DNA of 64,000 nucleotides from Termitomyces sp. T153 (Eukaryota > Basidiomycota > Agaricomycetes > Agaricales > Lyophyllaceae): assembly GCA_018296165.2 (NCBI GenBank), contig JACKQL020000009.1, forward strand, positions 620,001-684,000. The letters are read 5' to 3'. Of this stretch, positions 57,034-64,000 are shown in pieces. The position numbers and the translations under genes are program-made. The first letter of the stretch is position 1. Every line of letters begins with the position of its first letter. The notes beneath the pieces are model-generated. The model had not been told where the DNA came from. It worked only from the letters and a program-made list of their open reading frames with translations, and did not search any database.

Positions 57034-58155
57034 TTGGCCTGATCCCTTTTCAGCTGATGCTGGTTACACCTCACAGCCACTTTTTACTGTGATTTGACTT
57101 TGTCAGAGTTCATACTGACTTCGGCCCAACTTCCTTTGATGTCTGCCATTCACATTCCTTCCAATTGTTGTTACTGCCCTGGCTCCATTCCAAATCCCAG
57201 ACTGCCCCCCCTTTACAAGTTTATCACAGTTTTTCATATACAAAAATCTGCTCAAAAACCACATATCAACCACACATTTTTTTCACACCACTGCCACACA
57301 CAGTTACTTCCCCACCTTGTCAACATCTATTATACAACATGTGCATATGACAAATGATTAATGAGTGCTTGAGACCAGACCATAAGAGTATAAAATATGT
57401 ACAAGTTTGCAAATTCTTGTTGCTTTCATATCTTTGAAACTTCCATTGTTCATCTGAGTTGACAACCTTACCAACACACCCATCCAATTATGGTATGGTT
57501 TCTTAACATATGTATAGATATGCTATATATAACACCTGAACAGAACATGATGGAACAGCTGTCAGAATTATTTTCAATGGACATCCTTCATAGGAATCAT
57601 ACCAGATGACTTCTGGTAGCATGGCCAGCATTTGTTTCAATGGGTTTGTTGGTTTGTTTGTTTGTTCCTATTATTTTCAAGGCAGCGTTGGGGCATGCCC
57701 TATGTCCTCCCCCGCAGTATGTACAGGTGTGATTTACGGACACTACCTAAGGTACTCTGGCCTGAAGCCTTTTCAAGCCTGCCGGTTACGCCAGGTTTGA
57801 ATGAAGAAGCACGTGGACAGGCAGTGAGCGGTTGATATGTTGGTTTCTAACTGACCTGACAGAGACTCGGACCACAAGAGCAGAAGACTGAATTCTTTCG
57901 TATCATCGTATTTTTTCGAATCCTGCTGACCGCTGACGTGTTCCTTGTTTTAGACCTATAATTGCACACGGACCCACAAAAACATTTCTTATTATATGTA
58001 GTCCATACGTCAGTATGACATGAAGGGAACCAAATCACGAGTTCATCAAGCGAGAGTTGGACCTAGAAAGCATGCTAGTCTCACCACAAAAACACTCATC
58101 GAAATCTTCTTCTCTTATAAACTTTGGATGGTACTTCCTAATCATTTCAAAATAG
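57034..58155. other. stretch without a recognisable gene
   Basis: AT-rich to about 57600, then more balanced. The short + frame 57632-57835 has a Cys/Phe/Leu-rich start but no known domain or support. No 5' exon matching exon 1 of the pseudokinase at 40786 was found here. Confidence 0.45.
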
Positions 58156-59293
58156 GTATGGGCTGAGGTGGTCGCCATGGATGTTACATTTGTCATTATA
58201 CCGACCGGACATATTGAGATCATAGGCATGAGGAATCGAGCGAATCAGAGTCTTTATCTGACTGATATCTTCAATACCAACAGTCGCGAATTCCCCTACT
58301 TCAAATTGCATACTGGACTGTAAATTGCTGCAATTCGTGATGCGCAAGATCGTGCAAAAAGCATCATTAACGGTGATATTTCTTTCACATGGAAAATGGA
58401 GACAGGGACCGACATGTTGAAGACGATAGATTGCAGAAGAAACAACAAAAAAGTGAGATGCCAGATGTTTTGCTATACAATTGTACTGAGAAGGTTACTA
58501 GGAAGCTGTCGCGACGGCACTTCCAGAAATTGACCACAGGCAATGGCTCGTGATGGAAGCTCAAAGCACTGACGAGTTCGAGCCTGTGCCATTCACCAGC
58601 TCCTACAAACGCGTGGGCATTGATCTCCCAGATAACGAGTGGGAGGGTGCTCCCACATCAAATGGCTTCTCGGTCTTCAAACGAGACGTCTCGTCGAAGG
58701 GCTCTCTCAACCATTACGAACATTTTCAACTCATTGTTCAGGTCAGAGGTTCTCTGCAAGGTCAGACAGAACTTATCGAGCTAAGGTCGAAGCTCCTGGC
58801 ATCATTTTCAATTGCAACTTTAAGGATGCTGACAAAACATGGGTCATCGTAAAGATTGCCTCTTGTCGTCAAGATATTTTGCGGCTCAAAAGGGAGTATG
58901 ATTTCCTGTAACAGCTAGGCACCACCTTGTCTCGAAACATTCCAAGAGCCTACGGCCTCTTCTTATATCCTGGTCCATATTTTGATACCTCTTTTGGTGC
59001 TCTTCTACTCGAGGATAAAGGGTTCTCTCTCGCCCAATATTATTCTGAATCACCAATACGGTTCACCTTATCATTGGATCAAAGGTAGGTACCTGTTGCT
59101 CCCTGTCTATCATGGTGATTCTCAGTTGCGTTGCTTCGCTTGAATCAGCATCAAATTTAGGTCCTTGTTGAACAAGCTGCATGATGAAGGCATTGTCCAC
59201 GGGAGTTTGACCCGGAAATCTCTAGTTATTAATCGTAATCAAGTCTATCCCATGGATGTCTCTACCGTAGGTTTTGAACGCGTAAAAGCCTAA
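58156..59293 (+). pseudogene. second pseudokinase copy, 5'-truncated and broken
   Basis: It matches exons 2-4 of the gene at 40786: WAEVVAMDVTF, then NQSLYLTDIF, AAIRDAQDRAKSI, YRAKVEAPGI, RLKREYDFL, AYGLFLYP and, after an intron with a GTAGGTACC donor (about 59085), IVHGSLTRKSL and STVGFER. The HRD position is HGS and the DFG position is GFE, so it too lacks catalytic Asp residues. Damage: TAA in exon 2 (58321), a frame change near 58740, TAA near 58908, no exon 1. It is convergent with the broken kinase at 59638, as in the intact pair. Confidence 0.75.
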
Positions 59294-59637
59294 CGATCTG
59301 ACACCTCTGGAACTCTGCCAGAAAAAGCAATAGCAGAGATGAGGGAGGAGCGTAATTGTTAAAATCGCTTTTGAATCCAGTATCGAACATTAATGAGGTC
59401 AGGAAAGAAAGTATCAGTGGGCAGCTTCCGTCGAAAACCTCGGAAAATGTAACGAGTCCGAGGCAAAGAGGGGCGGCAAATAAGAAAACTCTTTATCATG
59501 GACGTGATTTACGGTAATATAGGATTTCAAAATACTTAGTCGGAATCCTTAGCCATGAGCATCATTCAGGCTGTTCGAGGCCTTTGTGAATGAATATGGT
59601 TGAAGGAATAACAAGCTAATCATCGACGTCCGGGTCA

Positions 59638-62216
59638 CTAGGAACCGTCTGATTCTGCATCTGGTTCCTGAGTCTCACGCGAGAGGCATGATTCGTGTTC
59701 TCCGTTGAGTAGTGCCAGGAAGGTCTTGTCCTCACGATCAAGAAAAATTTCATCAGCATCTAGAGCAGCGCGATTGAAGTCTATGATATATGGATGTGCT
59801 TCATGGTCAATGGTAAGATTTTCCAGACGCAAGTCGCGGTGACGAACACCAGCACTGTGAATGTATTTCAAAGCATCCAAAAATCCAGCTATGAAGTACT
59901 TAAAATGTGAGCAGGTAATTCACGTCTGAGTTTCTATCATTCACTTTTCTGATTCCGAAATCGTTGTTTCGAGTCGTTTGGATTTATCAGGAAGTCTGCA
60001 ATCCCAGGGCGAGGAACCAACGTTTTCCATGAAGAGAGCTAATGCCTCACTCTCTATGTCTTCGAATAAACCAAACGCGTGAGGAACACCGCGGATATCA
60101 TGTGATTGTACACACTGAACTCATATTGTAACCTCTTCCTCTGGACATCGGTGAAAGCGAGCTTGACAACGACATCGTCGAAAGAAAAGTGTTTGTTGTA
60201 GACCCCAGGAAATCGGTTGTAGCTGCGTGAGTGTCACCTGTTGCTCCATAAGCAATTCTAGAGGTGATAGTGATATCAAAGTACTCGAGGGGCTCGAATT
60301 TTACTTTGGTTGTCTTTGGTTCGGTGACACGTAAAAATGACGCTGGAATTGAAGGATTGTATGTATGGACCGTGGTTGATCCGTAACAATGCTAACGTTT
60401 TCTGACAGAATAAGCGATCAGGGCAAGTGAAGTGTCTGAATATAAACAGACAATACTCACGAGAAGAATGCATGCCAGTCGTCGAGGACTTTGCGATCAT
60501 TCTCATTAAGCCCACTATAGTCTGCAACAGCATCTTCAGGTTTCAGACTGCTCATTCCTAAGCCCTTAGACCCATCTTTGCCTGCAAAGATGGAGTATGA
60601 GCGCCCAGGCCCATATATGTCAGCTTTGTGCGACACGTCGAAAATAGTTCGCGATTGGCAAGACCATCACACACAGCCTAGTGAAAACTTCTTAAATAAT
60701 GTTAAATAGAGCATAGATTTCCCCACATACCCTGAAGTTCCTCTGAAACTCTAACTTCTTTGCATCTTCCAGAGCGACGCTCCTCCTAGTTCTTGAACGT
60801 TTATTTTCCTCAAAAGGTATAGATCCCCGCTTACGCTTCGTATATTTCGCTTGAGCTTCTTGTGAGACGACCTGTTGAGTTCGATCACGAACATCTTCAA
60901 CTATAGAGAGGAAGAGTCCAATCTGAATATGACCATACGCAGGATCTTTACGATGCACGACATCGATGAGATCAGAAACAAAGAGTGTTTGACTACATCG
61001 ATGTTGAAAAGCAATCCGTTCATAGGTTCCGCAGTGTAGGATAAGAAAAGGAGTCCTTTTCAACTGCTCGCGTCCATGCCTGATCGCAATATACAGATCA
61101 GTGGGGATGCTTTTAAGAGAAGGGAAACAACTTCAGATGTTGTATGATCGAGATGGCCATACCTTCGTCAACGACAGTCATCTCTCTGTTTCTATCAGGG
61201 ACTATGACAGTGGGCCACTTTTGATTTGATTCGGCTGCTAAAGATGACTTGGACTTCTTCACTTGTGTAATCCCTACTAGATTTTTCGCTCTTTTCTCTA
61301 TCTCAGCTTTCGAACTTGTCAAGCGAGCGCTTCTCCGTAGAGAACCTGTAATAACAGAATGAGATTTGCAGGAGGAAGCAATCTTCAATGGTTCAGGTTC
61401 TCCGACCCATGAAGACACAGTTTGTCCCCATGCAGGATTGATGGCATCTGAAGAGAAGGCAAGAGAAGCATGTACAGGCGACTTGTGGTCAAGTATTGCG
61501 GAAGGGATGATTTCAGGAAAGGATTCCTTGATTACAAGGCGGTCAATATCCTTTAACATATCTTGAGCTTCCTGGTGGATAAAGAATGTCTGTCAGACTG
61601 CCATTCACGGAAATCTTTGTTTCAATTCCCCGAGTTGCTTCCGTTTGTCATCGTCCAGAGCGTCCCATGCATCCTTGTCCATCATGAGGTGTTCCCGACC
61701 CCCCTTGAATTGGTAAGGCTCGAGTATTTGTAGAAAAAAATCTTCGGCCAAAGTGTAATATTTTTGATCGCGTGAGGCGCTTTTTACTGCCATCTGAAAG
61801 GCGTTAGACCACGTAGGAGCCGTAGGATGGAGTACCAGAGTGGAAACAATTCTAGTGATGGCAAGGGAAATCATGACGCGGTATATCTGGCCAATAGCTT
61901 TGGCGTCCTTTGGTAAAGGGTCAACGAAATATCTGCATTGGTCAGGCTTCGGGATACTCTCAGCTGGAGGCAAACCAACATTGTCCTTGGAAATCCTTTC
62001 CAGCACAATATCGACAGACTTCGATAGGTCCATAAGCAATGTGGGGGCCAACTTGACCCTCTTGAGAGAGAGTCGTCTGTCGAGGTGGGAATCATAGAAT
62101 GTGAGAGGATGTGTCAATTTAGGACACGGAGTATTTGTCCAAAGCAGGGGAGTTGGGAGATTGTAGCCAAAGACTGACTGAAAGGCAGTCTCAAGATCCT
62201 TGAGCAGGTTTGTCAT
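59638..62216 (-). pseudogene. second kinase-like copy, broken
   Basis: Paralogue of 43521-45859 along its whole length: the N-terminal domain from ATG 62216 (HPLTFYDSHLDRRLSLKR), the shared module (CSQTLFVSDLID), the glycine-rich loop (IAYGATGDTHA), VVVKLAF, HRDLRLENL and IIDFNRA (DFN here). Damage seen: two TGA codons replacing Trp near 61605, intron-1 donor GT changed to CT, a 1-base shift in exon 2 near 61050, at least two shifts in the kinase lobe (60100-60250), and a foreign 250-bp insert at the start of exon 3. The intron 2 position and GTATGT donor are conserved with the intact gene. Confidence 0.8.
60395..60645 (-). pseudogene. inserted fragment of a Dap1/PGRMC-like heme-binding (MAPR) gene
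   Basis: The minus strand reads TIFDVSHKADIYGPGRSY, then IFAGKDGSKGLGMSSL, then DYSGLNENDRKVLDDWHAFF, the cytochrome-b5-like core of membrane-associated progesterone receptor proteins, including the Tyr of YGPG used in heme binding. It is followed by a normal 60-bp intron (60401-60460, GTGAGT...GTCAG) and the first codons of the next exon (KR). It sits between REL and ALLRINHGPY of the kinase pseudogene, so it is a DNA-level insertion of a host gene piece. The kinase frame resumes right after it. Confidence 0.75.
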
Positions 62217-62944
62217 CTATGTACGGCACAACTTAAAACAAACCACAAGTTGAACAAGGCCTTCGGAAAAGTACCGGATCAATATTACAAAATGACCTCT
62301 ACAAGTCATCACAAAAAAGGCAGCCAGAATATATGGCCAAACATGGCCTGGGAGCTGTGAGCTGAATTATTCACAATTTTCAGGTCTTATATAGAACATT
62401 GAATTCAATGTCTAACTGATCCATGATAATGATATATTTTCAGTGTGGGACCTTTCAAACTATCCAGATATAAATTGAGTATATCTAAGAAAGATAGATC
62501 AATAAAGTATAATAATCTCACAAAGTGAACATCATAACCTAGCCCTTACAAAGCCATATTGATGAATATTATTTAGAAGCTCAATGACTCCCAAAAAAGT
62601 ATTAAATATCATTGTATGATTTAATGATCATGTCAAATAATTGCAAGTTGGGTATGTATCACAGCAATCAGTATGAACCAGAGTAAGCTGATTATCTTGG
62701 TGAAATATGATGCTTAAAACCAATGATATAAAATGCAAAGTTTTTAAATCATCCTGTCAATTGCTTACATCTTATGCCATGTTCAAACTGCAATACTATG
62801 ACTCCAATATACATATATTATACACACCTCAACTATTTCAATCTGTATTGCTACTGCTTTAGCCTGTGAATATTGCTGATTTCCCATTGTAACTTGCTGT
62901 ACCAAATATAATCAAGAATTTACTATGACATTTCTCATGATGAA
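62217..62944. other. AT-rich stretch without a recognisable gene
   Basis: High AT content with short frames only. It lies downstream of the transposase stop at 62945 and could be the 3' flank of that DNA transposon, but no terminal repeat was identified. Confidence 0.4.
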
Positions 62945-64000
62945 TTACAATACTGCATAACCAAGAGAATCATCAAGCAACTCATCATCATCTTGTTCCT
63001 CATCTGATTCCTCTTCACTTATTTCTTCATCCTCTTTGTTATCTTCCTCAGATAAATCTTCATCTTCACTGCTATCTTCAGAACTATTGTTGCTTGCATT
63101 CTCCTGATCCTGATCATCAGTCTCTGAGTCATCCACATCTGTGGATGAGTTTCCAATAGAAAAACCTTCCTCAACATCCTGTTGCAAGGAGTGTGTTGCA
63201 TCTCATGTTGTCCAATGTCCAATACCACCTCCAGTAAATTGAACAAAAGTATCCCTGTCCACAAACCTAAAATCAGATTTAGTGAGCAACAAATAAAAAG
63301 ACACTGCTGAAGATACTGACATCTCAACATAATACCATTCATAGTCCAAATTTTCCTCATCCATGCGGCAAGCTATAGATGGGCCCAGCAGGGTATTTGT
63401 ACAGGATCCTGCAAATCATGGAATCAGATGGACTGCACAAAGAACATCTGCTGGGTTGACAAATCCAAAAGCCTCCTCTCCTTCAACAAAACCAATTTGA
63501 TAGCAATGTTTGGCAGCAAATCCAGACTTGGCATCATTATCAAACCCATACCAGTGGCCCCATAGTAATTCCATTCATTGAAACTCATGTCCACTTTCAT
63601 TTAGCTGCACTATTGCATGAAAGATCTTCACAATCCTGAAATACCAGTAAGGGTGGACATCATTGTCAGCAAGAACCATGACATCAGATTGCTGCCTTGG
63701 ATTAAGAGTATCCTGGTCTCGTCAATTGTCATAAGTGGTATAATTGACATGAAGAGTTTTATGTTCATATATCATGTTGTCTCTGATAATGAGTTTTCCA
63801 TGATTTTGATCAGTAATTTCAGTGTTGGAAGGAAGGAGGCAAATCAAAAGGTGTTCATTCAGTTTATATCAGAAGTTCTGATTAATTTTGTTCTTATCAA
63901 TTCTCAGCTTGAAATAGAAGATTGCCAATTCATACCTTTACTGCTGGATCATTTACATGATCCTTTACCCATTTCAAAAGATTCAGTGGTGTCTGCTTTG
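62945..64000 (-). pseudogene. C-terminal part of a Plavaka-type DNA transposase
   Basis: Recognised by successive blocks typical of mushroom Plavaka (CACTA-like) transposases: LLKWVKDHVNDPA at the edge (about 63985), then YEHKTLHVNYTTYD, RDQDTLNPRQQSDVMVL (about 63710), HPYWYFRIVKIFHA, KHCYQIGFVEGEEAFGF, LGPSIACR, DYEWYYVEM, then across a 54-bp intron (63267-63320, GTCAGT...TTTTAG) FVDRDTFVQFTGGGIGH, and a very acidic Glu/Asp/Ser tail ending at 62945. In-frame stops, several TGA at expected Arg or Ala-type positions, show decay. The catalytic domain lies beyond the right edge. Confidence 0.8.

Noticed and set aside
57606..57835. Short + frames with Cys/Phe-rich N-termini suggesting a small secreted protein
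   Set aside because: The hydrophobic part comes from a GTTTGTTT-type simple repeat, with no signal cleavage site or conserved body.

Overview
The window looks like a transposon-rich stretch of a filamentous basidiomycete, most likely an Agaricomycete. The evidence is 48-80 bp introns with GT(A/G)NGT donors and YAG acceptors, chromodomain-bearing Ty3 elements, a Plavaka-type transposase tail and a Baeyer-Villiger monooxygenase of the cyclohexanone monooxygenase class. The species cannot be named from the sequence.

Positions 1-39498 are a nested pile of LTR retrotransposons. Family 1 (Ty3 chromovirus, LTR about 0.93-1.19 kb, ends TGTCA...TGACA) is present as a 5' end at 1-2590 (-), an LTR stub at 3051-3477, a full copy at 11607-23162 (+, TSD GACAA), a solo LTR inside that copy (21947-23135, TSD AGCCC), a split 3' end (about 26100-27080 plus 37849-39498) and a solo LTR at 50690-51823 (TSD GTGAC). 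Family 2 (Ty3 chromovirus, 560-bp LTRs) occupies 3478-10002. Family 3 (Ty3, no chromodomain, LTR about 0.86 kb, 4-bp TSD) is a complete 10.8-kb element at 27081-37848 (-, TSD CCAT). It carries a solo LTR of a related family in its reverse transcriptase (32683-33736, TSD CTAT). A diverged relative of family 3 is split by the family-1 copy (10003-11606 and 23163-about 26000). Most open frames here are decayed, and family 1 shows a strict CGA-to-TGA pattern.

The most interesting feature of this pile is that both family 1 and family 3 carry, between integrase and the 3' LTR, an antisense gene that reads inward from the LTR and contains ordinary fungal introns. In family 3 it is intact (28270-29485, six exons, 301 codons).

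Positions 39499-49350 hold a LINE reverse-transcriptase fragment and then a gene island: a pseudokinase gene (40786-43322, +, one in-frame TGA), a convergent kinase-like gene (43521-45859, -, intact at 727 aa), and an intact Baeyer-Villiger monooxygenase (46047-47772, -). A second, broken copy of the same convergent pseudokinase/kinase pair lies at 58156-59293 (+) and 59638-62216 (-). That broken kinase has swallowed an exon of a Dap1/PGRMC-like heme-binding protein. Between the two pairs sit an inverted repeat, a family-1 solo LTR and a Ty1/copia element (52027-57028, -, TSD TTCAC). The right edge (62945-64000, -) is the C-terminal part of a Plavaka-type DNA transposase.

All coordinates and splice sites were read by eye. 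Identities are estimates, and family assignments rest on motif recognition without database searches.
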